Below, in pieces: positions 29,101 through 44,100 of a stretch of 64,000 nucleotides of DNA (position 1 is its first letter; every line of letters starts with the position of its first letter). The notes under the pieces are model-generated. The model did no database searches. It was not told the origin of the DNA and saw only the letters and a program-made list of their open reading frames with translations. The stretch spans positions 8,784,377 to 8,848,376 of the forward strand of contig NC_049981.1 in assembly GCF_000003815.2 (NCBI RefSeq), written 5' to 3'. The translations under genes were made by a program, and so were the position numbers. Source of the stretch: Branchiostoma floridae. Lineage: Eukaryota; Chordata; Leptocardii; Amphioxiformes; Branchiostomatidae.

Positions 29101-32100
29101 AAAAATTCTCTACAGTGTCTTTGCATGCGTTTCAGAAAACTCTATTCTTTTTCCGATATTTTCTTGCAAGTTACAGTATATGTCCAATAATTTTGCAGCT
29201 TTTTCGTACAATGGTCATATATTTTTGGAAACAGACGAAATTTGACCTGTGCGGATGTCGGCCCTATAATTGAATCAACATAACCTAACAAAATCTGTAA
29301 AATAACATTTAGACGTTATATGAAATGTGGAAAGCCGGAAATCTGCAAATGTCCGTCAATGTCATTGATACTTGTCCTTTTCTTAATACCTCTGCCTCTC
29401 ATTTACTACAGGAAAGGACTTGGTAACAGGAGGTAAGTCTTGTCTTTTTACAGCAAATGTCTTAAGGTGGCATTGTGTTTTATTTTGTTTTCGTTTGAAA
29501 TCAAAATCTGAAATGAAATTTTTGAAATCTTTGAAATGAAAACGCAAGAAATCAAAATCTATTTTTTATCTCCCGTCCATCTAGAAGAAGCCGTTGTTAA
29601 ATTTCCATAGTCATTTCAGTACCTTCTATCCTCAGAAAAGCAAAATCAATTTTCTGTATTAATGTATTTACGACATCAAATCCCTGAGTGTCTTGCTAGG
29701 TCCCATTGACACATGTGCGTACATTCAAGTCCGCATGATTTGCATATTGATATTATTTTAGATATACTTTGCGTCCGAAAAGTAGTTTTTTGTTGGTTCA
29801 ATAATTATGCTGCACAACTTTTGGTCCAAGAGAAAAAAAAACATGCGGACTTGAACATACTCACAAGTGTGAACGGGTGCCTAAATTAAAGACAAAGGAT
29901 CTCCAAATGTCAATGTCATTACCAACCCTTTATCACAACACGCCACAGAATGTAACAAGCCCCTTGGAATGGAGTCCTATGCCATTGCTGATGCTCAGCT
30001 GAATGCATCTGCCGCCCTGGATGTGGACCATCGCCCTCAGCGAGCACGACTCAATGCCAGAAACGATGCCAATGGGGGCGGGGGATGGGCAGCAGCATTG
30101 AGTGATGTCAACGAATGGCTGGAGATTGGTGAGATATTTGACAGATAAAACTATAGCTATCTGTGAAAATATATACTATTTTCACGAAAGTACAGAATTT
30201 AAGCCCTTGTGTGCAGCTGATAATCATATTTGCTGTACAGCTGATATGTCAGCTCCGATTGGTTCGCTGTAGTTCTAAGCTATGATTGGCTCCTAAAAAA
30301 GAAGAAGAAAGAAAAAGAACACACTAGCAAAATAGTCCCTTTCGCAAAAAACATAAGAGACATATGAGAAAGAGAGAGAGAGACAAAGAGAGAGGGGGGA
30401 GGATAGCCAGATCTTATGCAGTGACTTTTCTTGCAATGATTTTGCTGCAGACTTGCTGTATTCAACCAAAGTGACTGGCCTAGTGACCCAGGGCACGTTT
30501 GACCTACTACGTTGGGTGACCACATATGAAGTGATGTATAGCCTGGATAGACACTCTTGGGAGATCATTACGGAAAACAATGGACCGCCAAAGGTACAAA
30601 ACACATACATCTGACTAATAAGAGTATTTGTCCGCAACCGAATGTTGTAGTCAATCGATGTTTCGGTGTCTGTCTGTCACCTTCCTCAGGACAATTGTGA
30701 TTGGTTCACATTGCACTGCAGCATACAATGTAGCTGTCATTGTTTACAGATGCGATCTCAGTCACATTTGGCCCGCATAAGTAAATGATAATTGTAGCGC
30801 TGATATCATCCGTAGTTGCCATTTATGTATATGATACATTCATTTACGTTTGGCACCGTATGTTAATACCTCGTTAACATCTCACTTCAATTCACTTAAT
30901 TCTCAGATAGGTGATCCAAGTGTCTCCACAAGTTCATGTCCAGCATGATTGAACGGAGCTCAACTTCAATTTCAACTTATTAAAGGTCATTAGGGAGCAT
31001 GTTTAGTTTTCTTTCCAATTGTATCAAACTCATTATCATTGCATACCCATTGCACGCACTCGGCCTGCTTACGTGAATGGGTCACCAAAAATAAGTACAG
31101 AAAATTCAACTTAATTTTTAGCACGAAAAGTGTTCAATCGAGTGCTAGCCATAAGCCGTAGTAAGGCTATTCCATCCTAAGATTGTACTCCAGCATCGCA
31201 TCCTGGAGGTAGTCTGCAATGGTCCTTGCTCTGTGTGGACGGGTGTTGTAGTCTTGCAGAATGGCATTTGGTCCAATATTGAAGCGGTGAATATTGAGAC
31301 TTGATGAAGGATCTCACCGCATGGAAGTTGCCGGGAATGATGACGAGTCTTGTTTTTCCTATGGCGGTTATAGCGCCCCACACCATGACGCTGCCTCTAC
31401 CACCAAACGCTGAAAGTTATTCAGGCTGTGTCAACGTTTAGTTTTCCTTACCGCCTCCACGCTCTGATTCGGCCATCCAACTGCCAACAGGGCAAATATA
31501 TTCTGCTCAAATGTGCTATTAAATAAAAAACAAACGTGTATGTTCTGTATACCAAACAAGACGTCAAAAAAAGGAATTGATTAAGTCACTGACACACTCA
31601 CCAATACCAGCAGGCCGATACTGTGTTTAACACAAGCAGGGAAATTTTGGCACTTTTTTTGTTGTTGACCCACTGATGATAGCAGGCCCGATCGCAACAT
31701 ATGATTGGCAATTGACGTTAAATTTCTTCAGTCATTTCAGAAGGTAGAGTTTTCTTCCTGATTTCGCTGCAATGTTGTTAATCTGCTTGTCCCAGCGGAG
31801 GTCACTCTGTATATGGAGACCGAGCACTTTGAGGCTCGGGACTTCAGCCAGTTCTGTACCGTTGATTAGGAGAGGGGGTGGTATGGACGGATTCCTGGCG
31901 AAGGTCACGTGTAGTTGCTTTGAGTCCATAAGCACAAGTCATCAAGATCATCCTGTAAGGTGGAGTGCTGACATATTGTTCTTGTCTCAAGATCATGTCA
32001 TCGACATATTTCCAGACGGGGTTGTCAGCATCACTCGCAGCGTCAAGAACAGAATAGGACCAAGAAGGGTTCCCTGAGGTACTCCACACGACAAAGTTTC

Positions 32101-35100
32101 TTGTTGGACCAACTTGGAAAGAGACTGATGGTACCTCACATGCTGACTCCTGCCGGAAATGAGACTGCAAGCCCACGGAAGCAGCTCTGGCCTTTGGCCC
32201 TTCGTCAACGGCTTTCTCATAACAGCGTTATGGTGGACCCGGTCAAAAGTCTTGGAGAAGTCTGTGGATACAACCATGCTGATACTTGCTGGGCTTTCAG
32301 CAGCCTTGAATAGCATGTCTACCAGACTTACGAGAGCATGGGTCGTCGATATTCTTTTACACTGCCAAACTGTCTCCGATCAAGTGTGACATCATTATGA
32401 ATCCCGCTAATTATGAGACCGAGGGGTATGTTGCCTGTCTTTTAATGTTGTAAGGACTTTCACACCGTCTCCGTTAAAGTGGTAGTCGTTCCTCTCGAAG
32501 GAACTACCATTATTACCATCGTTATCCCAGAGTTAGGGAAGGTTGAACAGTGAGAGAAGTATTTGATCGTTACATACACTCCAAACGCTGGTTGATTGCT
32601 TGAACGGTGTTGTTAACCTGCGGGTTACGGCTGGAGACTCTTCTTTGGGGGGTGGGGGGTTCTGGGCATTAGAGTCGCCAATAAGAACCACCCGTTTGGA
32701 GCCCTGTCTTGTTTTTTGTGGAGTAGGACTTGGTGACTTGGTGACTTGATGTTCAACAGTTTGTCTTTAGGATTCTTAGGAGTTTCCACAGCAGATTGAA
32801 CTTGTAGTGCGTCGAACCGTTTTGTGGTTGTAACTGCATACTGTAGGATGGGGCTGCTACTGATAGTGGCGTCCGGTAGACACGGAGTTAGATTCTTTCA
32901 TGTTGGCCACTTTCGTCTTCAGTCTACTTTGACTATCCTTGATTTCGTTCGTGTCTTTCTGAACATCAGTCGACGTAGCATGTATTGATGAAACAGGGTT
33001 CTCTAGATGATGAATTCTGCTCCGTAGTTTACTGATGTCATCCCTGAGCTTCGTCAGTTCTGAGTCATAAGAGATAGGGGTAGAGACAGTTTCCAGTTTT
33101 TGGTGACGCCTCGGGTGCTAACCTAATAGATAGCAACCGTTTGACAAGAATTCCCAAAATTCCACAGGCATGTTAGGAATCTTTTTATTGATTAGAACCG
33201 CATTGTTCTGCTGTCATGGCACCTCCGAATGACACAAAAATCAAAACATTGACAAAATGGGCACAGTCAACACAACGACTTCCTGACAACAGGCGCCATC
33301 TTAGTAATATATGTAGATATTGATGAAACCGCATCTGTAGGTAGCGACACCTATTCTGCAGTTCTCTGAGGAAGGTGGCAGATTGCAGCGTTTGGCATTT
33401 CAAAGTTTATTATTATCACTGAACGAACCTAAGATACAAGGCCCTAATCTGTTGTTAACATTTTGATACATTTTGACCATTTAGATATTTCAAGGAAACA
33501 CTGACCAAAATACTGAGGTCCACACCTACCTGGATACGCCTATTGTCACGCGGTTTGTCCGCATCTGGCCGAAGACTTGGCACAACGGCATCGGACTAAG
33601 GTTGGAGCTTCTTGGATGTAACTCAAGGCGTAAGTATTATTAACATCTGAAGCAAACAAGGAATTATGACATGTTCACATTGACTATACAAACCCTAATT
33701 TGCATAGTTGGAACCTGTAGATGTTCCACGTCCCATAAAGTAATGAAGTTTCATTGACCACAAATATCCAGAAACACAAACAGACACACCAGTCTGGCAT
33801 AGCCCACTCCAACCAAGGGAATGCTCAGGTACAGATGATAATGTAACCCTAGCCCTTATCTATCCATGGAGAAACAGGCGACAGAGCACTGAACAGAAGC
33901 AAACCAGTGGCCTGTGGAGTTAACCAAGCAGATATAGGTTGGGAACGTTGTGACCAAACTGACCCAGGGCAGCTGCAAGGGTGTCCAAACAAATACCATT
34001 TTCTACTTACATTGAAAGGTATGCGCCACCCCACCCCCACCCCCCAATCAAGACCACAGCATGTCCATGCACACTAAAATAAAAAGGCCCGACGAGTATC
34101 AAGTTGAAGCACAAGGAGGTCAAAAATCAGGCAACCACCACCACCAACCCATGTACCAAATATCATCGCGATCACACGTTTAGTTATGGAGATATAGCGC
34201 TGGAAACGCCCCTTCCACATACTCCCATGCTACTAAAAACATAAAAACAGATATCACAACTGTCCCCAATTAAGGTCTCAGGTTGAGAGAGGGGAGACCA
34301 GATCACTCCATATCAAGGAAAGAGGTGTAAACATTTTTTTTAAACAAAACTGCAACAAGCCTCAAACCGGAAACACAAACGAAAAATCACCCAAAAGTAA
34401 TCGACACTAAAAAGCCACAGCAAACAGCTATCTGGTCCAAATTTACACCACTTAACCAACAGCTATTTGCCATCAAAACCTCAAAACCACAGGGCATTTA
34501 ACGACAAAGATATTTAAACTTCCTCTACCCGCAGTACCAAGGTCAATCACCAGGTGGTCAAAGTCGACCTTCACCTTTCAAATCATCCCCACCAACCAAC
34601 CTGCCAAATAGCACCCCAATCCATCCAGCGGATCTTGCGATATGGTCAAAAACGTGATTCGTACCAAAAACAGTACCTGCAGCTAATCATGTATTCGAAA
34701 GGATCTATTATCACCACTGGTACATGATGTCAAAACCTTCCATTTCTACAGAAAGCAAGAGCTGCCCGTCTGGATGGACACTACATCCAATTTTTAGTTC
34801 CTGCTACCTGTTCGTGAACCAAGAGGAGACATGGGACAAGGCGCAGACAGAGTGCGACCAGAAGAACGCAACTCTGACCAGTGTGACGTCTGCAGAGGAG
34901 CAGGATTTCATTCTGAGTGAGCTCTGTTCTGATCTAAATTTACTTTCAGCTAGATGATCTATAAAATCATTCGTATATGTGTAATGATTTGTCTTTAGGT
35001 TGGCATTTCAATTAAACTATTGTCTCTTACTACAGGTCACGTCAACAGAAACTTGAATATTGGTTTCAATGACAAGGCAACAGAGGGAACATTTACATGG

Positions 35101-38100
35101 CTGGATGGATTGTCCACTGTAAGTTACTGCCTTTACAATTTACTTAAAATGATGACGCTAACAGCCGCAAGTTATAACGTGTATACTTCCAAAGGCAAAT
35201 GAAACTAGAAACCCCGACATTTGCTTGATAGCAAATACAGCATATTTAGCCATCCCCCCGTGCAACAATAGACTGTTCCAAAATCACCCATATGCAAAAT
35301 GGAACAATTTTGCTTAAAAGTCACTTCTACTAATGACACGTTAGCCCAAAAAATGAATCTTAGAAAATTCCCAGAGCGAGAATGGACTCTTCCAGTACAC
35401 CCCATGTGAATCTGCACAATAGACCAGTCCATAAATTCTCCCACTGAAAACACGGCTTTTTGAATATAATAAGAAACCCAGTCCAAAATTAAACTTAGCA
35501 AAAAGGTCTCCCGTGTATGAAAAGGTAAAATAGACTAGTCTAAAAACACTTCCACTAAAAATGGAATATTGAATCATCACCCGTCTAAAACTAAATTTGG
35601 AAAAATCCCCCTCCATGCAAGAATGGACTCTTCTTTCGATGCCCCTATGTAAAATGATACAATCCAAAAATACATCCGCTAAAATAGGACTTAGACGTAA
35701 TCACCAAAGTAAAAAAAAAATGGATTTGACATATGCCCCCTTTATGTAAGAATGGAGTCTTCTAGTACATCCCATGTAAAATTGCAAAATAGACTAGTCC
35801 AAAAATACTCCCACTGAGAGACTTTATATAACCAACTGACCAAAGATGAATTTTAAAAAAGTAACCCTTCGTGCAAGAATGGACTCCATGTTACACACTA
35901 GGCTCATTGATTGGCTGCCAAATTCCGTTCAGGATGTTAATTCAGGCTACGGGATTGGTTGCCTCTAATTAAGTTACTAGTATATAAACATATGCACGTG
36001 CTGTCTTCAGGTGGGAGGTCAACGACCTTGACTCTGGCTTAGCACTTACTCCTAGAATTGTCAGAAACTATCAATCTTTAATAAATTCAGCGAGCGAATG
36101 CCGATGATGAATGAATTTTGTGGAAGTACAATAAAACTTGTGTCTTAGCTATGTCCTTTCATCTTGTCTGTTGTAATCACACAGACATTTGTAAACTGGG
36201 AACCAGGAGAGCCCAGCAATGCCGGGGGTAATGAGGACTGTACTGAGATTGTTTACGACACAGGACTGTGGAACGACGTCCCGTGTGGTCAGGTCTGGTC
36301 CACACGTGCATATGTCTGTAAAAGGCCTGCAGATGATGTGTCTCTGCTGCCAACAGCACTACCCACTATAGGTGAGGACTGCATTTTGCAACTTATTTCC
36401 GGTGACTTTTGGATGGATAGTAACCAACCAATATATATGACTTTTGGCTGGATAGACACCAACCATATATATATAGAGAGAGAGGGAGAGTTGATTGATT
36501 TCTACGTGCAACAAAGTTCAACCATCCTTTTTCTTCACAGCATGGAATAGTGGTAAGTGTCCTGTTGGCTGGAAAGAGGATCCAATGGGAGACTTCTGCT
36601 ACCAGATCAACAGCGCCTCCTTCCTGACCTGGCGTGAAGCACAGGCAATGTGCGGACAAAGAGGAGGAGACCTTCTCAGCATCACGACTCCACATGAGCA
36701 GTTCTACATTACAGGTAATGCGTCCATATATACCTCTCAGAAACTCCTACCAGGAGTGAATCGGTAAATAGTTTCCCAGGTAGGTAAGCCACTGAATAAC
36801 AAGTTTTTCTAATGAGAATATTCTATCAGCAGTTTTTTTCTATGTATCTGTTGTCCCGGACATTACATGGTCTTGAGATATGGGTGATAGAGGTCTTTCA
36901 GCGTCATGACAAAGTGGGGCAAGTGTCAGAGCCCTGGCATTTAATCTTGGAACTGCAGGGGGGAAATGCAGAAAGGAGCGAGGGATTGCCAACATTTTAG
37001 GCATGCAGGTGGCTTAGGCAAAGATGTCCATAATGATATACTATGCAAATGAGGAGTTAATTTGCGTAGTTAATGAGGAAATGGTATAATTCGATTGCTT
37101 TCCATAACTGGACTTCAAAAAATGTACCACATGCAGTTTATGATAGGTGGAACATAAGCAGGTGCCAAATATGCGCAAGAGGAACGGATTAGCATAGTAT
37201 ATGCAAAAATTGCAAACCACTTAATGACTTATGATGGGAATTTTGTGACATGTGTATGTTAGTAAATGATGTATATCACCATGTAGAAATCATGTAAATG
37301 TATTTAAGTCATTTGCATAAAATTTTACAATAGCTCTAAATATTTCATGCAGGTATGTGGTCGCCAAACTCTAGTAATTGAACTTTCTTTGCAAATCCAT
37401 AGGACTCTTGTCTTCTGTCACTGGAATTGCGTCTTTGTGGATCGGAGCCAACAGCCTGGGAACACAAAGCGGATGGAAGTGGAGTGATGGAAGTGCATTT
37501 GTTTACTTCAATTGGGCTTCTGGTACGAAACTATGATAATCATATGTCCATAATCTTAGTCCACCGCAACAGTGCTGAAGGCGCATCACATGTCAGGAAT
37601 GGGATTTGATATTAGGTGTAAGTGGAACGTTTCAGCACTGACGAAGTTGAATAAGTCAAGAAGGGATGAAAGTATCATCGATGATGATAGCTTAAGTAAT
37701 GCTTAATACAATTTTATATTGATTTTGTAAATTGGCATAAAATTTGCATGATTAATGGCGAAATTTCATAAACCAACTCCAGGCATATGAAATAAGTTGT
37801 AATGAGTAACACATTTATGTCTACAGACATTATTCTACATAACAAACCGCAAAGTCGCCTTCAGTCTTAAACCCCTCATTCGGCCCTACGTAAACTCTAT
37901 GATGAATGTATCAAGTCTGTAGTGTTATATGCCTATGAGATCCGGGTTATATGCCTATGAGATCACAAAATATCAGTACCGAATGGGAAAAAATCACAAC
38001 TTCAGAGTGGATAACTAACACCGGAGCAAGCGTGCAAGCACTGAAGTAGAGATGAATATCATATTCAAAATATCATCCAAATCCGTACCCAAGAACCAGT

Positions 38101-41100
38101 TGCTGCCGTATAAACCACCCACCCATAACAGGATGGCCAGCTGTTATATCACAACAACCCCATAGCAACAAACAGGTGACAAACAATTATCACACCAGTC
38201 ATTTGTTCCACCAAAACAGTACTAACCTCCATCGTTTACCACTACATATCCAACTAGAGTTCCACAAACACATCCCTTCGCCAAATATTAATGCCTTTAT
38301 TCAAGACGTTAACTCTTATCCATGTATTACTTAAGAGTACCTCCCCCAGTAAGAAACGACAGCATGGACGTGTGTTCCCCACAAACCCACGAACGCTACA
38401 AAAACATCTTAACCTTCTTGGCAAAGAATGTTAAGATCAACCGAATGCGATAATACCTAGCCCCTTGGCCATTGTACCGAACGGGGAATACATGATCAAA
38501 GATTATGCCTAATTTTGTTATGCAGACGTGTGTCATGATGCAGTAAGTGAACCTTGTTTTGTAGGCCCTGATGGTGACAGCACTAACAACTGTGTGGAGG
38601 CTGTAACCAGTAACGGCCGCTGGAATGATGTAAGCTGTGATGAGAATCGAGGTTACATCTGTAAAACTCGCCAGACACCCACTGTGCCCACACCGCTGCC
38701 GCCACCAGGTTGTTTTTTTAATCAAATCTATGCACCTTCATCTTATGCCTGAGAGTTATGACTTATGTCATGTCAATTGTCTTATTGCAAGGCAGCCACT
38801 GTGAAAATGAAGTGTGATTACAAACGCAATCCCAATTGTATAACCTTTGTTATTTATCTCAATTGATTGTATTTAACGTAATAGTGAATATAGTGGTAAC
38901 CCCTTATAAGCTTTTTACACTAGCTGAATCTTGTTGCAATTTACTGCAGTGTCCGTGTCTTGGCACTAACTTACCCTTCGGCTTGAACTTTGGTACCGAA
39001 AAAGATTAGTTCCACGGGGCGGAATCTTTCCTAGATTCTTTCACGTAATTTGCTGCAAGGTCTGATTTCTTACACCATGGCCATGAACTTTGTCCCTTCA
39101 TATCAGTGTACGTCACAAATCAGAATCCTGAAAAAAATCGAGCTTTCTGCAGATTGGAATTTGTCATCACTAAGCATAGTAGGGGCATCTTCGAATTCGC
39201 TTGATAGTTTAAAGAAATAGTGACAGCTATATGTGCAAACTTGAGGCGTGACAGATCGTTCAGTGTAATATAACCAGCTGCTGCCGCGTCGCGTGCTTGC
39301 GAAGCTGGTGTGGTACGCCGAAGGAAGGTTATACCGGCTATTGAGATATAGATATAGATATAGATAGATAGATAGAGATTATAACACTACGTTTTTAAAT
39401 TCTGCCCCTTTTCTTAGCCACTAACATATAACAACTAAAAGATAGCCATTGGCAAGAAGTGTTGTCTTCAGTTTTGACATTTGAATACTTCCGTATGTTC
39501 AGACCAGTTTCTCGTGCACATCTGTGAGAGGCAAGGCGACACACTCTCCTGTGATGCGGGGAAGGTTATTGAAGTAGTGGCAGCCACCTACGGACGGAGA
39601 GACCCCAACATCTGCTCAAACAACCCCATATGTAAGTCATAGGCCAAGTTGCCTCTTCAAAATGTAGTTCAAAAATTCCCAATTACGCACTATGGAAATT
39701 TAAAGAAATTTGCATATAATTTAGTTATGTTTTGAGAAATCTGATTGCCTTCCTGAAACGGAGGGTTTTATTGACTTCCGTTTGTATGTTGGAGCGATGT
39801 TTGTCAGCATTTAACTACAGAGCTTGTTATGTAAATGAGGAGCTAATTTGCATAATGTAATAGGTTTATGTAGAAATCTGCTATCTGCTACGTCACGAAA
39901 CAGTATCTCTCCATGGTGCTGAAAGGCAATCTCGCACATGTTTCACAGAGAGGTAACGTTAATCTTTTGTTGTAAACAGTATAAAAATAAAACCATGAAT
40001 AGAAGTGGCTGTTGACTTCACAAGTGGTGTTTGTCATCAATTGAATACAGCGTTTAGCGCTTTTCTCCTCCTTTATTTTTCATGAAAAATGAAAATGAAA
40101 TACGTACGGTATGGTGGTAAAACCGTGTTATGCAATGTATGTGATGTAATCTTGTGTTGTCAATGACAATGTGTATCCATATTCAAACAGAAAATATTTT
40201 TCGACTTCTGTCCACAAAGGCTTTACACTTACACAATCAAAAAAGAAGTGTTCAATATAATCAACAACCTTGCAGACAGAACACTGACTGTCGTTATACC
40301 CTGTTCACATAAACTGACTCTTGTCGTATATAATTGTTATGCAAAATTTTCCACTGTAAAGATTGCATTTTTGGCCCCTTGGTAACTAGAAACGGGGCTT
40401 TCCATATGCATTTCCATTGGAAATCAAAATGTGGAAGGCGTTTCTCCCAAAAGCTTTGATGAATGGGTTTGGCTATTTTTTTAATCAAAATTTTCTTAAA
40501 GAAACTGTTATTTTGGATTTTTACCTCTTTTTCAAGTAGCTTAAGGCCATCTTAGCATGAAAGTTCATATGTACTGGTAAATGACATTGTGTCATACCTG
40601 TGACGCGAAAACGTTCGATACGGGTGTTCCGGACCGGGTGATAACTTTCCGTACGGCCCGGGCATATCACACGGGCTCCATTCAAATAAATCGAACTGTT
40701 TCGAGAGGGCCGAGTACGGCGCCATCGAAAGTTCGAATACCTGATTTGGACGTTGGAACATTACTGTTGCAATGCTTTTTTTTTCGAGGGCAACAAATTT
40801 GTTCAACTTCTGGCGCATTTCGCATCAAAACAGTGGTTTTCTCAGGTGGGTATGACATAAATAAAATAAAACACGGTGTATTCCGCATCACCCTCGGTCC
40901 CAGCCCTCCCGCGGGTCGGATCACCCTCCGGCCTTCGGCCGTCGTGCGATCCGACACGCGGTCGGGCTGGTACCTCGGGTGATACGGAAAACACCGTGTT
41001 GTATTCTATATTATGGAAAAAAACTAAACTTTACCTAACCAACACCAAGTTTGATTGGGACTGTGATATACCTGCACAGCAATATTCACAACGTATGGAT

Positions 41101-44100
41101 ACGACGTTGTTGTGCCGTGAGGATGTCTTGAAATACGCTCATATCCCAGCGTCAGTTGAGTTGTCAGCCATTTTATTCAACGAACCAAGCATGGCAAGCT
41201 TAGAACGCGCTCGTTGTTTCGTTCGAATCGCTACGGAAGTTTGTTGAAAGTCCTCGCTAAGCTCCGAAGATCTGCGACCACAAATGTCGATTCGGAAACC
41301 TGCCGCTGGCTTAATTCCTTGTAAGCTACCCGTAAGTAAATGGATCTGGTCGCAGCTTGCTCTCGCTATATTAATTTACGCTAGAAATATGAAAAATGAC
41401 GCAAATATGTTGAAAATAAGAAATGTCAATCTGACTGGAGATGTTAAAATTCAAAACATTTAGTAACGTTAACATATGAAATAAGGCGCGAAAACATATC
41501 AAGCTAAACGTGGAACGTGGTCGCTTATCGCGTTTACGCAGTTTTTTTATATGTATACGTAGCCGTAGGTGAACTGTGAAAAGGCTAGCATAAATAAATT
41601 GAACAAAAATTGGTAATGTTTCAAAAGCCATCGTGGCCGCCGTCATTTTGCCATGTATGACATGTTGTGATAAGAAGGTCGTGTTAAAAGCTATAAACAT
41701 TATACTATAGATCTCAGGTCTTTTTATTGTTTGTACAATTAACTTTGACGATGTCATGCGTAATGCCACATGATTTTAAAGTTAGTAAGTCTAGTTGTTG
41801 AAATTGAAAGATAACTTTTATAGTTAATTTAAGATGTAAATATCATTTATTCTTGATGTTCCTCTGACTTTCACCTACTAGTATGTATTTTCCGTACCGC
41901 AATTCAACGCCTAACTATGTATATTTTGCTACTGACGTGACAATGTGAATTACATGTAGTACCCAATAAACTAATGCTAAACAAATATCACAAAAATGGT
42001 TTCTATTGCACGAAATGAAAAGGTTTTCAAAAGATCCGTAAATAACTCCATCAGGTTGGCAATTATTCATATGATAAGGTTCTTTAGGATGAGATTCGAT
42101 GGTTGGCCATCCAGACTGTCCTTACAAAACAACAGGTCCTGATTAGAAGCAACTATCATAAACATACACCTTTGGTACCCTTCTCGTATTATTTAATTAG
42201 ATATAGTATCTTACAAACAAATCTTCCAGCTCTTGATTGCTGCCACCAGGCAACGAAGTTGATTTCCACCCTTAACGTCAAAGTTGTTTTCGAGAATCAA
42301 GTATTTGCACGTGCGGCTGGAAATTAAATTAATAAAATGGCGGCAGGAATCAAGAGCTGGGAGTATGGTTTGTAAGGTTTGATATTCAATAACATCAGAA
42401 GGGCGTATATTTTGTATAACCGTTCAGAAGATTATAATGAATAATAATGTTATTGTTTAATGTTATCAGGAAATGTGGAATTTTGGAAACATAACTGCCT
42501 CCATGTGTTAACTTTCGGCAGCAAACACAGACTGTGCGGCTGCAGGAGTGATGCAGAAAGTAAAGACATCCTGTGATGGACAGTCGAGCTGCCCTGTAGT
42601 GGCCAGTAACAGTGTGTTCGGAGATCCGTGTTCAGGAGTACAGAAATACCTGGAGGTGACCTACAACTGTGTAAATGCTGGAGGTGCAGGTAAGGATTAA
42701 TGCTAGATTTAAGCAATCTTCAATTACTACAGTAATTACTATGTATATTTTAATCTATTGCCTATGCAAGCATTGTAGTCATATAAAGAATCATAAAAAC
42801 GTCACATTATGGGTATTAAGATGACAGTCTTGATGAATGCTAAGTTACATGCCAGTATGATATGATGTCAAACTGCACGTATCATTTTCCAAATTAATAA
42901 AAAATGTATTGATCTTAGATATATTCGAGATGACACTCGAAGAGGTGAATGTAGTTTATTAAATGTCCATATTGTTAAGTCATCTTTTAGTATCAAGGTG
43001 GCTGAGAAAATAACTAACATCTTAATTTCCTTTTGTGTCAGATTTGATTGACTGCTCAACTCGCGCTGATTCAAGAAACGGTGAAACAATAACGTAAGTT
43101 TGTGTCCTGGTTATATAAAACATGTTTTACAACATGAGAAATGATGTATCCAGTCATGAACACTGCTTGTTTATCATATAAAGAAATTAAAGCACCTTGC
43201 TGCTACAATGCCTTGCAAATTGGTAGATTAGTGTGTGTACAGCATCATCTTTATTTCGCACAAAAACACTGAAAAGGGACACGTTTAAAACACGAATACC
43301 AGATGAAGGTTAAAAAGACACCTTGGTCGACCCCTCAATCAGATTAACAAAGATCCGTAGGGCGCAAGGTTGAAAAAAGTGCTATGCATTAGCCTTTAAA
43401 CATTTCATTTTTGTACGTCACTACTTATGAATTACACAGATGCCAGCATATACTCCACGCGTATGGCACTAGTGATCAGGATTTATGATATCATCGGCCG
43501 GAAACAGCCCGGACGGCTACTCCTATACAGGGTTGTTCCTTGCACAGTATATTGCTTATGGTGCAGAGGGCACAGTGTCCTAGCCTGTGCTTCAACTCCC
43601 TCAGCTGTCTTTCTTACGTACACGACATAAAGATTTTAACTTTCTGACAATGTCACTGTGTCTATATTTAGCCAGTTTTCTGTCGACAGCTGCCTGGGCA
43701 TTCTGCTCAAATGTTATGGAACAACCAGTTTCTTTGATACAAAACGGCCTGCCCGTGCCCATGGTTCTGAAAATCATCTAATAGTATGCATTTTGAAATA
43801 ACTTTCATTGTTGTTAAATGCGAACAACCGAACTGCTGTCTTTGGTACGGTTCCATGACAATTCGTCACCAGGACAATTCGGCACCAGGACGATTCAGCC
43901 CCTGGTAAGCCGATTCGACCTTTGGTAAGCCGATTTGGCCCCTGGTAAGCCGATTTGGCCCCTATATACTTGAAATAGGGATAGGGATGCCTTTGGCATA
44001 CTAGTTCATACTTATGGCGATACACCGCTGCAGAATGTTACATTTTAGGACTTTCGGCTTTACCATTGGCTGAAAGAGCTTTGCTGAATGATATGTGATC

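Noticed and set aside
38528-38564. Upstream extension of exon 20 ([12 protein letters not shown])
   Set aside because: The TTGTTTTGTAG acceptor at 38564 joins exon 19 in phase and gives a normal CTLD. The extension is intronic.
40876-41247. 123-codon plus-strand frame
   Set aside because: It begins inside the GC-rich foldback repeat, with no domain and no splice context matching the gene.
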